A stretch of DNA of 22,949 bases from an uncultured Corynebacterium sp. (GTDB taxonomy: Bacteria; Actinomycetota; Actinomycetes; Mycobacteriales; Mycobacteriaceae). The DNA is taken from positions 1 to 22,949 of the forward strand of contig NZ_CAMIAN010000033.1 in assembly GCF_946221155.1 (NCBI RefSeq). Reading direction: 5' to 3'. Below, piece by piece: positions 1 to 7,662 of the stretch. The notes under the pieces are model-generated. The model did no database searches and was not told the DNA's origin. It saw nothing but the letters and a program-made list of their open reading frames with translations. Every line of letters starts with the position of its first letter. Positions within the stretch are counted from its first letter, which is position 1. A program made the position numbers and the translations under genes.

Positions 1-51
1 CACGACCTGCGGATTAAAAGTCCGTAGCTCTACCAACTGAGCTAAAGGCCC
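1..51 (-). tRNA. tRNA-Lys (UUU), 3' part cut by window edge
   Basis: On the minus strand the 5' end begins at 51 with acceptor strand GGGCCTT, followed by a D-arm of the normal GCTC-AGTTGGTA-GAGC form. The anticodon loop CTTTTAA at 20-14 gives anticodon UUU, which decodes lysine. The variable loop, T-arm and 3' acceptor strand lie outside the window. The gene reads away from the CoA-transferase gene and lies downstream of it on the same strand. Confidence 0.93.
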
Positions 52-109
52 AACGGGAGCATTCTATCTAATGCCTCACCGAAGCAGAAAATTGCCCCCT
101 AATGCCAGC

Positions 110-126
110 GCCGGCAATGTGCCGGC
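110..126 (-). terminator. Possible terminator downstream of the CoA-transferase gene
   Basis: A 7-bp perfect inverted repeat, GCCGGCA / TGCCGGC with a 3-nt loop, begins 20 bases after the CoA-transferase stop. A minus-strand T-run (AATTTT) follows only about 15 bases later, which is further than in a canonical intrinsic terminator. The position favours termination before the tRNA, but the call is weak. Confidence 0.35.
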
Positions 127-145
127 ACCAGAACTTGAGCCAGCG

Positions 146-1651
146 CTAGCCCTTCATAGAGCCCTTTTCCGCCAGGTTGATGTGGAAGCTAAAAGCAGTC
201 TTCAGATCGTGCGGGGTCTGCAGGTGGTTACCCTCGGCGCAGGCACGCTCGTAGTACTCCTCCAGCAGCGGACGGTAGTCCGGGTGCGCAACAGAGATAA
301 TCTTCGGCACGCGATCACGCGGTGCCAGGCCACGCAGGTCGGCGTAGCCGTATTCCGTGATGATGACCATCACGTCGTGCTCTGTGTGGTCAATGTGGGA
401 GGCAAAGGGCACGATGGCGGAAATGGCGCCATCCTTGGCCGTGGACGGGGAGATGAAGGTGGACAGGAAGGCGTTGCGCGTGAAGTCTCCGGAGCCGCCG
501 ATGCCGTTCATAATGCGCGAGCCAGACACGTTCGTGGAGTTCACGTTGCCGTAGATGTCACAGCCGATCATGCCATTAGAGGCGATCAGGCCAGTGCGAC
601 GAATGACCTCCGGGTGGTTGGAGATCTGCTGTGGGCGCAGGACGATGTGCTCGCGGTAGCGCTTCGCCTCTTCATTCATCTTCTTTGCGTAATCCGGGGA
701 CAGCGCGAAGGATGTTGCGGAGGCGACGGTCATCTTGCCGTTGTCGATGAGGTCCAGCATGCCGTCCTGGATCACCTCGGTGTAGGCCTGGATGTTTTCG
801 AACTTGGAGTCCAGCAGGCCCGCCATCACGGCATTCGGAACATTGCCCACGCCGGACTGCATGATGTAGCCGTCGTAGGTCAGGCGGCCTGCCTCAACTT
901 CGCCCTCCAGCAGGTCCAGAAAGTGTCCAGCGATCTTCTCGGAGACCTCGTCGGTCGGCTTGAACGGTGCGTTGCGATCCTCGGCGTTGGTCTTCACCAC
1001 GGCCACGACCTTGTTCTGGTCTACCGGGATGTACGGCGTTCCGATACGGTCGCCGGGGCGGTTGATCGGGATTGGGGTGCGGTTCGGCAGGTCCTGGATC
1101 TTGTAGATATCGTGCATGCCCTCTAGGTCGAGAGACTGCCACTCATTGACCTCGATGATGATCTTGCGAGCAGAGTTGAGGTACTCCACGTTATTGCCGA
1201 CTGCCGAGGACGGAATGATGTTGCCCGCCTCGTCGATACGTACGGCCTCCACGACAGCTACGTCCAGCTGCCCAAAGAAGCCTTCTTCGACCTGCTGGCC
1301 GAGGTGGGAGAGGTGGATGTCCTGGTACTTGATTTCACCGGCGTTGATCTTCTTGCGCATCACCGGGTCGGAGGCATAGGGGGTGCGGTAGCGCACAGCA
1401 TCAGCCTCGGCCAGCACGCCGTCGCAGTCGGGTGCGGTGGAGGCGCCGGTGAAGAGGTCGATCTGGAAGTCCTCACCGCGACCGTGCAGCTCCTTAGCCT
1501 TCTCTGCGATGGCGGTGGGCAGGGCCTTCGGGTAGCCAGCGCCCGTGAACCCGGACATGCCAATCTTGTCACCGTTGTTGATGAACTGCGCCGCCTCGTC
1601 GGCGGACATGACCTTGGACCTATAGAACTCATTGGCGATGCGCTCAGACAT
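146..1651 (-). CDS. actA: Acetyl-CoA/succinyl-CoA family CoA-transferase
   Basis: This 501-residue class I CoA-transferase of the acetyl-CoA hydrolase/transferase family exchanges CoA among acetate, succinate and propionate in the cytoplasm. The protein closely resembles the C. glutamicum CoA-transferase (ActA/Cat) as I remember it, over its whole length. Recognisable segments are GFTGAGYPKALPTAIA near residues 34-49, DLFTGASTAPDCDG near 65-78, and AYTEVIQDG near 289-297, which holds the likely catalytic Glu292 (Glu294 in Acetobacter AarC). The GIGGSGDF glycine loop is also present. The ATG at 1651 is chosen because it has a strong ribosome site, GGAGGAGG, five bases upstream and matches the family N-terminus MSERIA. 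An in-frame ATG at 1693 would add 14 non-conserved residues. It is divergent from the dihydrouridine synthase gene. Exact substrate preference cannot be read from sequence. Confidence 0.93.
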   Translation of the reverse strand: MSERIANEFYRSKVMSADEAAQFINNGDKIGMSGFTGAGYPKALPTAIAEKAKELHGRGEDFQIDLFTGASTAPDCDGVLAEADAVRYRTPYASDPVMRKKINAGEIKYQDIHLSHLGQQVEEGFFGQLDVAVVEAVRIDEAGNIIPSSAVGNNVEYLNSARKIIIEVNEWQSLDLEGMHDIYKIQDLPNRTPIPINRPGDRIGTPYIPVDQNKVVAVVKTNAEDRNAPFKPTDEVSEKIAGHFLDLLEGEVEAGRLTYDGYIMQSGVGNVPNAVMAGLLDSKFENIQAYTEVIQDGMLDLIDNGKMTVASATSFALSPDYAKKMNEEAKRYREHIVLRPQQISNHPEVIRRTGLIASNGMIGCDIYGNVNSTNVSGSRIMNGIGGSGDFTRNAFLSTFISPSTAKDGAISAIVPFASHIDHTEHDVMVIITEYGYADLRGLAPRDRVPKIISVAHPDYRPLLEEYYERACAEGNHLQTPHDLKTAFSFHINLAEKGSMKG

Positions 1652-1741
1652 CGGTTCCTCCTCCATTGCTGTGCAGCGGTTTCTCCGCTTCATTTCCTCA
1701 GCCTACATAAATGTGACGTAGCTCGCCCTCACCCCTAGCCT

Positions 1742-1754
1742 ATTGTTGAACAAT
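1742..1754. promoter_or_regulatory. Inverted repeat in the actA/dus divergent control region
   Basis: ATTGTT-G-AACAAT is a perfect 6-1-6 inverted repeat between two divergent genes, a position typical of a dimeric repressor or activator site. A second, imperfect repeat (CTACAT / ACGTAG, 7-bp spacer) lies at 1703-1721. No known regulator site (RamA, RamB, GlxR) is matched convincingly, so the regulator is unknown. Confidence 0.35.
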
Positions 1755-1818
1755 CTTTGTTGCTAATTTGGCCTCTTTTTTGGACGCCCTTTGGTATTCT
1801 GCCCGCCCCGGTGTGACA

Positions 1819-3072
1819 ATGGTGCCCGTGACTACATCGACCGCAGCCTCCCCCTCCACCACGCCGCAGAACTCCACTACCCCGGCCGGCTCGTCCGGCG
1901 TATCACCCCAGGCGAACCAGCACTTCCAGGGGCTGAAGATCGGCAAGATGCAGCTCGATTCCCCCGTCGTGCTCGCTCCCATGGCAGGCGTAACCAACGT
2001 GGCCTTCCGCAGCTTGTGCCGCGAGCAGGAGCGCGAACGCATGGGCTCCGTCGCCGGTCTATACGTCTGCGAAATGGTGACGGCCCGCGCGCTGGTCGAA
2101 CGTAACCCGAAAACCCTGCACATGACGACGTTCGCACCAGACGAGGATCCCCGCAGCCTGCAGCTGTACACCACCGACCCGGAGTACACCTACAAGGCGG
2201 CCAAGATGATCGTCGACGAAGGTCTCGCCGACCACATTGACATGAACTTCGGCTGCCCCGTACCCAAGGTCACCCGACGCGGAGGAGGCTCCGCCCTGCC
2301 TTATAAGCGCAGGCTCTTCGGAAACATTGTGGCCGCAGCAGTAAAGGCCACAGAAGGCACGGACATTCCCGTCACCGTAAAGATGCGCGTGGGAATCGAC
2401 GACGAGCACCACACGCATCTGGATGCCGGCCGCATCGCCGTGGAAGAGGGCGCGGCTGCCGTGGCTCTGCACGGCCGCACCGCCGCACAGCGCTACTCTG
2501 GCCACGCGGATTGGAACGAGATCGCGCGCCTCAAGGAACACCTGGCCCACACCGGCATCCCCGTGCTGGGAAACGGCGATATCTTCAAGGCCACGGATGC
2601 CCGCGCCATGATGGAGCAAACCGGCTGCGACGGCGTGGTTGTAGGCCGCGGCTGCCTGGGGCGACCGTGGCTCTTCGCGGAGCTCTCCGCCGAGCTGCGT
2701 GGCCTGCCGATCCCCAGCGAACCCACGCTGGGAGAGGTGGCACACATCATTTTGCGCCACGCGGAGCTGCTGGCTGCCCACGACGGTGAGCAGAAGGCAT
2801 GCCGCGACCTGCGCAAGCACATGACGTGGTATCTACGTGGCTTCCCCGCTGGCGGGGAACTGCGCCGCAGCCTGTCCCGAGTAAGCAGCTTGGACGAGCT
2901 GAAATCTGCACTCGCCGACGTGTGGGACTCCCCTGCCCTGGCCGAGGACGCTGATGGCGCCCGCGGCCGCCAGGGTTCGCCAGCCAAAGTGGCCCTGCCG
3001 GAGGGCTGGCTGGACGATCCGGAGGACGAAACTGTTCCGGATGGCGCCGATATCGAAAACAGCGGTGGGTAG
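1819..3072 (+). CDS. dus: tRNA-dihydrouridine synthase (DusB family)
   Basis: This FMN-dependent enzyme reduces specific uridines in the tRNA D-loop to dihydrouridine. The TIM-barrel domain starts near residue 40, with the FMN-binding segment APMAGVTNVAFR at 53-64. The catalytic cysteine is Cys146 in NFGCPVPKVTRRGGG, and HGRTAAQRYSG and GNGDI segments follow. The C-terminal part (FPAGGELRRSLSR region) is the usual helical RNA-binding end. The start is uncertain: ATG 1819 and GTG 1828 both lack a clear ribosome site, and the reading frame is open back to 1768. Residues 1-38 are Ser/Thr/Pro-rich and outside the conserved fold. This is the syntenic counterpart of the dusB-like gene near phoY2 in M. 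tuberculosis. A final Asp/Glu-rich tail of about 30 residues is not typical of the family core. Confidence 0.92.
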   Translation: MVPVTTSTAASPSTTPQNSTTPAGSSGVSPQANQHFQGLKIGKMQLDSPVVLAPMAGVTNVAFRSLCREQERERMGSVAGLYVCEMVTARALVERNPKTLHMTTFAPDEDPRSLQLYTTDPEYTYKAAKMIVDEGLADHIDMNFGCPVPKVTRRGGGSALPYKRRLFGNIVAAAVKATEGTDIPVTVKMRVGIDDEHHTHLDAGRIAVEEGAAAVALHGRTAAQRYSGHADWNEIARLKEHLAHTGIPVLGNGDIFKATDARAMMEQTGCDGVVVGRGCLGRPWLFAELSAELRGLPIPSEPTLGEVAHIILRHAELLAAHDGEQKACRDLRKHMTWYLRGFPAGGELRRSLSRVSSLDELKSALADVWDSPALAEDADGARGRQGSPAKVALPEGWLDDPEDETVPDGADIENSGG

Positions 3073-3144
3073 TAGTTTTCGAAACTCTGGGCTTTCGGAG
3101 CTATGAGGTGTGGCTAACATTCAGCGCCGTCAATCCCCAGGCGC

Positions 3145-3150
3145 TATAGT
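3145..3150 (+). promoter_or_regulatory. -10 element of a probable leaderless phoU promoter
   Basis: TATAGT matches the actinobacterial -10 pattern TAnnnT and lies exactly eight bases before the phoU ATG, which has no ribosome site upstream. That spacing puts transcription start at or beside the start codon. No good -35 hexamer is visible. Confidence 0.55.
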
Positions 3151-3158
3151 TCTTTCAC

Positions 3159-3899
3159 ATGCGACGGTTGTACCGAAACCAACTCCAGGAATTTAAGCAT
3201 GACATTTCGCTGATGGCGGATTTCGTGCGCACCGCACTTGATTCCGCTACCCGTTCACTACTGGAAGCCGACCTAGACCTTGCAGAAAAGGTTCTGAGTA
3301 GCGTGGATACGCTCGAAGACCTACGAATGACCGCAGTTAAGGATGCTTTTCAGCTGCTAGCCCTGGAAGCTCCCGTGGCTCGAGACCTGCGCATTGTGGT
3401 TGCGGGTCAGCACATTGTCGAGGATTTCACCCGCATGGGCGCGCTTGCAGTGCATGTGGCGAAAGTCGCGCGGCGGCGTCACCCAGAAAACGCTGTACCC
3501 ACGACCATTCGCCCCTATATCGAAGAGATGGCCCGGCAGTGCGATAACTCGGCGGCAAAGATCCAGACCCTGCTGCGCGAGCTCGACGTGAACACTGCCC
3601 TCGAGCTCGTCGAGGATGACGACGCGGTCGATGACATCCACCGCCACATCTTCCAGCTCACCACCCAGCGCGAATGGCCGCACTCCGTGCGCGCGGCCGT
3701 AGACGTCACACTGCTCTCGCGCTACTTCGAGCGCTATTCCGACCATGCGGTGGAGATCGCCAACCGCATCATCTTCATCATCACCGGTCTCACGCCGGAC
3801 GAGTACCACCGCAAGCAGGAAAACGAGGAACTACAGCGGCGCTTCCGCGAGCAGTTCGACGAGATGCGGTACCGCTACGACACGAACCTAGATTATTAG
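3159..3899 (+). CDS. phoU: Phosphate-uptake regulator PhoU
   Basis: PhoU is a cytoplasmic helical protein that links the Pst phosphate importer to the PhoR-type sensor kinase and dampens Pho-regulon signalling when phosphate is plentiful. This 246-residue protein has two PhoU repeats. The first contains LLALEAPVARDLRIVVAGQHIVEDFTRMG near residues 67-95; the second ends with RYFERYSDHAVEIANRIIFIITG near residues 188-210. Both carry the acidic/Arg metal-binding signature. The ATG at 3159 is preceded by TATAGT eight bases upstream and no Shine-Dalgarno, suggesting a leaderless message. It converges on gntK, so it is transcribed apart from the pst operon. The M. tuberculosis counterpart by position is phoY2. 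Confidence 0.95.
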   Translation: MRRLYRNQLQEFKHDISLMADFVRTALDSATRSLLEADLDLAEKVLSSVDTLEDLRMTAVKDAFQLLALEAPVARDLRIVVAGQHIVEDFTRMGALAVHVAKVARRRHPENAVPTTIRPYIEEMARQCDNSAAKIQTLLRELDVNTALELVEDDDAVDDIHRHIFQLTTQREWPHSVRAAVDVTLLSRYFERYSDHAVEIANRIIFIITGLTPDEYHRKQENEELQRRFREQFDEMRYRYDTNLDY

Positions 3900-3937
3900 C
3901 GCTGGTTGGTTGGCGCCGGTCCGTTTGCGCTGCCCCG

Positions 3938-4489
3938 CTAGCGCGCGTAGGCCTTCTTTGCAAACATCGCGGCGTTCAGCGCATCGTCGAGCAACTGTTC
4001 CGGGGTGCGACTAACGTCCAGCTGGATGCCCTTCTCCCCCGGCGTGAGACGCTGCAGATCCTCCAGCTGCGCGGTTAGCAGCTCGCGCGGCATATCAGCT
4101 TCTCCCACTCGATTCTTCATTCGTTCGGCGAGAACGTCCTCGGTGCCGTACAGGTGCACGTAAAACACGGTCGCGTTATCGCCCACGTCGTTGAGGATTT
4201 CGCGGTGGTCCATGCGCAGCGAGGTGCAGGCAGTGACGGTGTTGTTGCCCTGGGCGGCCTCGTCCGCAATCCAATCGCGTACGATCCCTAGCCACTTTCG
4301 ACGCCCCTCCTCTGGCGGGAGCTTGCCATCCTGCAGGATCTCCAGCGCCCCCTCAGGGTGCAGGTCGTCGGCTTCCTGCAGCTGCCAGCCGGTCTTCTCG
4401 GCAAAGGCGCGCGCCAGGGTGGTCTTGCCGCTGCCGCTGACCCCCATCACGACGACGTGGAGGGTTGCCGGAGTCTCTTGGCTAGACAT
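3938..4489 (-). CDS. gntK: Gluconokinase (GntK/IdnK type)
   Basis: This small P-loop kinase of 183 residues should phosphorylate D-gluconate to 6-phosphogluconate, feeding the pentose phosphate pathway. Walker A is GVSGSGKT at residues 16-23. Family segments follow: ADDLHPEGALEILQDGKLP near 40-58 (substrate/lid part), CTSLRMDHREIL near 88-99, and FYVHLYGTEDVLAERM near 108-123. The length is normal for the family. The ATG at 4489 has AAGGAG six bases upstream. The lid region after VLAERM is somewhat divergent from the E. coli enzymes, so a related small-molecule kinase is a minor alternative. It lies between phoU and pstB; in C. glutamicum, as I recall, gntK is elsewhere and phoU adjoins pstB, so this position may be lineage-specific. 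Confidence 0.85.
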   Translation of the reverse strand: MSSQETPATLHVVVMGVSGSGKTTLARAFAEKTGWQLQEADDLHPEGALEILQDGKLPPEEGRRKWLGIVRDWIADEAAQGNNTVTACTSLRMDHREILNDVGDNATVFYVHLYGTEDVLAERMKNRVGEADMPRELLTAQLEDLQRLTPGEKGIQLDVSRTPEQLLDDALNAAMFAKKAYAR

Positions 4490-4563
4490 GTGGCTCCTTT
4501 CTTCTTCGCGGTGCCCGTTACTGCCTTCCAGTATGCCGTTTTATTTTTATTATTGACGCCAAA

Positions 4564-4595
4564 AGCGGGGTTCCGGTTCGAACCGGAACCCCGCT
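4564..4595 (-). terminator. Terminator of the pst operon (32-nt perfect palindrome)
   Basis: Two 16-base arms, beginning AGCGGGGTTCC, are exact reverse complements with no separate loop. The arm on the minus strand is followed by TTTT. The structure is about 80 bases past the pstB stop and upstream of gntK, so it should end pst transcription and insulate gntK. A second small hairpin (TACCTGC / GCAGGTA, 4650-4670) sits right after the pstB stop without a T-run. Confidence 0.75.
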
Positions 4596-4676
4596 AGTGG
4601 GTGGCAGGCTCAGCGGGAACCTGCCGAAGACACTTCTTGTTTGATTCTGTACCTGCTTGACGGGCAGGTAGGAGTT

Positions 4677-5453
4677 TTATCCGAAGCGACCGGAGATGTA
4701 GTCCTCGGTCTCCTTCTTCGTCGGGTTTTCGAAGATCTGCTTGGTCGGGCCAACCTCGACCAGCTGGCCGGGCTTGCCGGTTGCTTCCAGGGAGTAGAAG
4801 GCAGTCTGGTCAGACACACGGGCTGCCTGCTGCATGTTGTGCGTCACGATGACGATGGTGAATTCTTCCTTCAGCTCGTGGATCAGATCCTCCACCGCCA
4901 GGGTGGAAATCGGGTCCAGTGCGGAGCAGGGCTCGTCCATCAGCAGAACTTCCGGCTCGACCGCGATGGCGCGGGCGATGCAGAGTCGCTGCTGCTGGCC
5001 ACCAGACAGGCCGCCACCCGGTCGGTCGAGACGATCCTTAACTTCGTCCCACAGGTTGGCGCCGCGCAGTGCACGCTCGGCAACCTCGCGGAGCTTCTTC
5101 TTGTTCTTTTCGCCGGACAGTTTCAGGCCAGCAACCACGTTCTCTTCGATGGACATCGTTGGGAACGGGTTGGCCTTCTGGAAGACCATGCCGATGGTGT
5201 TGCGAACAGCCACCGGGTCGATCTTCGAGCCATAAATATCCTCGCCGTCGAGCAGGATCTCGCCCTTGACGTATGCGCCGGGGATAACCTCGTGCATACG
5301 GTTCAGGGTGCGCAGCACGGTGGACTTACCACAGCCGGACGGGCCGATGAAGGCAGTCACTGCCTTCGGCGGGATGTGCAGGTTGACGTCCTGTACGGCG
5401 TGGAAGTCGCCGTAATAGATGTTGACGTCGTTGAGGTCTAGGCGCTTAGCCAT
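4677..5453 (-). CDS. pstB: Phosphate ABC transporter ATP-binding protein PstB
   Basis: PstB is the ATPase subunit that drives high-affinity phosphate import at the inner face of the membrane. In its 258 residues all ABC motifs are intact: Walker A GPSGCGKST at 37-45, Q-loop Gln92 in MVFQKANPFP, signature LSGGQQQRL at 149-157, Walker B VLLMDEP at 169-175, D-loop SALD, and switch His205 in VTHN. The ATG at 5453 has AGGAGA nine bases upstream. It is the last gene of the pstSCAB operon, 72 bases after pstA. Confidence 0.97.
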   Translation of the reverse strand: MAKRLDLNDVNIYYGDFHAVQDVNLHIPPKAVTAFIGPSGCGKSTVLRTLNRMHEVIPGAYVKGEILLDGEDIYGSKIDPVAVRNTIGMVFQKANPFPTMSIEENVVAGLKLSGEKNKKKLREVAERALRGANLWDEVKDRLDRPGGGLSGGQQQRLCIARAIAVEPEVLLMDEPCSALDPISTLAVEDLIHELKEEFTIVIVTHNMQQAARVSDQTAFYSLEATGKPGQLVEVGPTKQIFENPTKKETEDYISGRFG

Positions 5454-5525
5454 TGTGTTGTTCTCCTAGGAAAAGGCTTTGTTTGGGTTTAGGTCCCGGT
5501 GGGGGTCAAAGGCTTGGAGTGAGCC

Positions 5526-6446
5526 TTAGACCTTCACCGAATAGCGCTTCGAGATCAGGCGGGCGCCAATCATGAGGATCGCCACGAGCAGCACCAAGGT
5601 CAGTGCGGAGCCCCACAGGCGCTCCAGTACGAACTCGTTACTGCCCGCGCCGTACAGGTCAACCATGTACAGCGGCAGGGACTGCTGGCCGCCTTCGAAC
5701 GGGTTCCAGTTGATCTTGGTGGTGGAGCCAACCAGGATCAGCACCGGCGCGGACTCGCCCATGACGCGGGCGACGGCCAGCATGATGCCGGTGACGATGC
5801 CGGACAGAGCGGTTGGGAGGACAATCTTCACGATCGTCTTCCACTTCGGTACACCCAGTGCGTAAGCTGCCTCACGCAGATCCATCGGAACCACGCGCAG
5901 CATCTCTTCCGCGTTACGCACGATAATCGGAACCATCAGTAGGACCAGAGCCAGCGACACTGCGAAGCCGGAACGCTCAAAGCCGAACATGGTGATCCAC
6001 ATTGCGTAGACGAACAGTGCGGCGACGATGGAAGGGACACCAGTCAGGATGTCAACCATGAAGGTCGTGATGCGGCCGAGGAATCCGCCGCGGGAGTACT
6101 CCACCAGGTAGATAGCGGTGAACACGCCGATCGGGATGGAGAGGGCGGAAGTAACCACAACCTGCATCAAGGTACCGATGATGGCGTGGACTGCACCGCC
6201 ACCGGCCTTGTTGCGTGGCTGGCCGACCATGTCGTACATCCACCAATCGGGGTTAAGGATCGCCGGCAGGCCTTCGCTGAGAACCTTGATCAAGACCCAC
6301 AGCAGTGGAACCAGCGCTAGTGCCATAGCGAAGTAGATGATGACGGTGGCGAACTTGTCGACCGCCTTGCGCTTGCCAGAGATCTGGGTAAAGAGCTCGG
6401 AGGACGAAGAGGACTTCTTGTTTTCTACAGTTGCTGCATCAGTCAT
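5526..6446 (-). CDS. pstA: Phosphate ABC transporter permease PstA
   Basis: PstA is one of the two membrane permease subunits of the phosphate importer. The 306-residue protein has about six hydrophobic segments, the first near residues 30-55 (ATVIIYFAMALALVPLLWVL) and the last near 280-298. The cytoplasmic coupling loop that contacts PstB is present as EAAYALGVPKWKTIVKIVLP near residues 193-212. The N-terminal 25 residues are polar and Ser-rich. The ATG at 6446 is preceded by AGGAGA eight bases upstream and lies only 12 bases after the pstC stop, indicating co-translation. Confidence 0.96.
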   Translation of the reverse strand: MTDAATVENKKSSSSSELFTQISGKRKAVDKFATVIIYFAMALALVPLLWVLIKVLSEGLPAILNPDWWMYDMVGQPRNKAGGGAVHAIIGTLMQVVVTSALSIPIGVFTAIYLVEYSRGGFLGRITTFMVDILTGVPSIVAALFVYAMWITMFGFERSGFAVSLALVLLMVPIIVRNAEEMLRVVPMDLREAAYALGVPKWKTIVKIVLPTALSGIVTGIMLAVARVMGESAPVLILVGSTTKINWNPFEGGQQSLPLYMVDLYGAGSNEFVLERLWGSALTLVLLVAILMIGARLISKRYSVKV

Positions 6447-6458
6447 TGTTCTCTTCTC

Positions 6459-7520
6459 CTACTTCTTTGCCACAACGGCGCGGGCGGCAGCATTGACCAG
6501 GAAGGTCAACAGGAACAGGACGAGGCCGGCGGAGATGTAGGCACCTGCCTTCAGCTCGTCGTTGAACTCCGGGGCGGCCGCAGCAATAGCGGTCGCGAAG
6601 GTCGTACCGCCGTCCATCAGGGAGCCACGGAAGTCCGGCGCACTAGCGATGACCATGTACAGCGCCATGGTCTCACCCAGCGCGCGACCCAGGCCCAGCA
6701 TTGCGCCGGAGATGTAGCCGGACAGACCGAAGGGCAGCACGGTCATACGGACAACTTCCCAGCGGGTTGCACCCAGAGCCAGTGCGGCTTCAACGTGCCC
6801 CTTCGGGGTCTGCACGAAGACCTCACGGGTAGTAGCGGCGATGACCGGCAGAATCATGATTGCCAGGACGATGCCACCGGTGAAGATATTTCGAGAGGTG
6901 GAGAACGGCGGGGAGCTACCCTGCTGGTGGTTGAACAGGAAGAAACCGCCGGCCCAGCCAGACAGCCACTCGAAGAAATCTCCCAATGCCGGGCCGAGGA
7001 CGTATGCGCCCCAGATACCGAACACGATGGAGGGCACGGCTGCCAGCAGGTCGATCATGAAGCCCAGGGGCTTGATGAACCGTTTCGGGCAGTAGTTGGA
7101 CAGGAAGATCGCAATACCCAGCGCAACCGGCATGGCCAGCAGGAGGGCGACGATGGAAACCAGGACAGTGGTGAAGAACAGGTTCGGGATACCGAACTGC
7201 ATCCACCCGCCGTCGTTGTTGGTGTAGTCGGTGTTCCAGCGCTCACCGTAGGTGAAGAAGCTGAAGATACCGTCGCGCAGGCGGTTAAGTGCGGGAACTG
7301 CCTGCATGATCAGGAACAAGCCGATCAAACCGATCATCACGGTGATCAGGATTGATGAGGTCTTTGCCAGCGTTTCGAAAACAACATCGCCAGGGCGCTT
7401 AACGCTGCCACCGCCGGAGCGCTGGCTATTCTGCGCCAGTTGGTGATCTTGCTTGGGCTGAGGGATGTCGCCCTCTGCCTCTGCGGACTTGGCGACCTCA
7501 ACCTTATTGGCGTTTGCCAT
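6459..7520 (-). CDS. pstC: Phosphate ABC transporter permease PstC
   Basis: PstC pairs with PstA to form the membrane channel for phosphate. The 353-residue protein starts with about 45 polar residues (many Gln, Lys, Ser), then a first membrane segment ILITVMIGLIGLFLIMQAVPAL near 56-77. Further segments follow, with the coupling loop EAALALGATRWEVVRMTVLP near residues 243-262. Its N-terminus is longer than that of E. coli PstC, as is common in actinobacteria. The ATG at 7520 has AAGGA six bases upstream. A gap of 142 bases with a long hairpin separates it from pstS, which may lower its expression relative to pstS. Confidence 0.96.
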   Translation of the reverse strand: MANANKVEVAKSAEAEGDIPQPKQDHQLAQNSQRSGGGSVKRPGDVVFETLAKTSSILITVMIGLIGLFLIMQAVPALNRLRDGIFSFFTYGERWNTDYTNNDGGWMQFGIPNLFFTTVLVSIVALLLAMPVALGIAIFLSNYCPKRFIKPLGFMIDLLAAVPSIVFGIWGAYVLGPALGDFFEWLSGWAGGFFLFNHQQGSSPPFSTSRNIFTGGIVLAIMILPVIAATTREVFVQTPKGHVEAALALGATRWEVVRMTVLPFGLSGYISGAMLGLGRALGETMALYMVIASAPDFRGSLMDGGTTFATAIAAAAPEFNDELKAGAYISAGLVLFLLTFLVNAAARAVVAKK

Positions 7521-7594
7521 GAGGAATCCTTAAAAGGTCGTTATTCAATACGAGAATAAAATTGAAAAGTGCTTCGCGTCACTGTAGTTACAGT

Positions 7595-7650
7595 ATTCAG
7601 ACCGTAACCCCCGATCGAAGAACGAGCGGGGGTTACATCGCTGTCTGAAT
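7595..7650 (-). promoter_or_regulatory. Nested intercistronic hairpin between pstS and pstC
   Basis: An outer stem ATTCAGAC (7595-7602) / GTCTGAAT (7643-7650) encloses an inner stem GTAACCCCCG (7604-7613) / CGGGGGTTAC (7627-7636) with a 13-base loop. No T-run follows on the minus strand. This fits an RNA-stabilising or partially terminating structure after pstS rather than a full terminator, since pstC has no obvious promoter of its own. A small palindrome (CTGTAGTTACAG, 7582-7593) follows. Confidence 0.6.
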
Positions 7651-7662
7651 GCCAGCGTTCGA

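Noticed and set aside
71..1126. Plus-strand open frame of 351 codons over the CoA-transferase gene
   Set aside because: It is the antisense shadow of a well-conserved gene with a strong ribosome site; composition is Val/His/Gly/Asp-rich as expected for shadows.
4650..4670. Hairpin TACCTGC/GCAGGTA after pstB as the operon terminator
   Set aside because: No T-run follows on the minus strand; the longer palindrome at 4564-4595 is the better terminator.
4641..5441. Plus-strand open frame of 266 codons over pstB
   Set aside because: Antisense shadow of an intact ABC ATPase.
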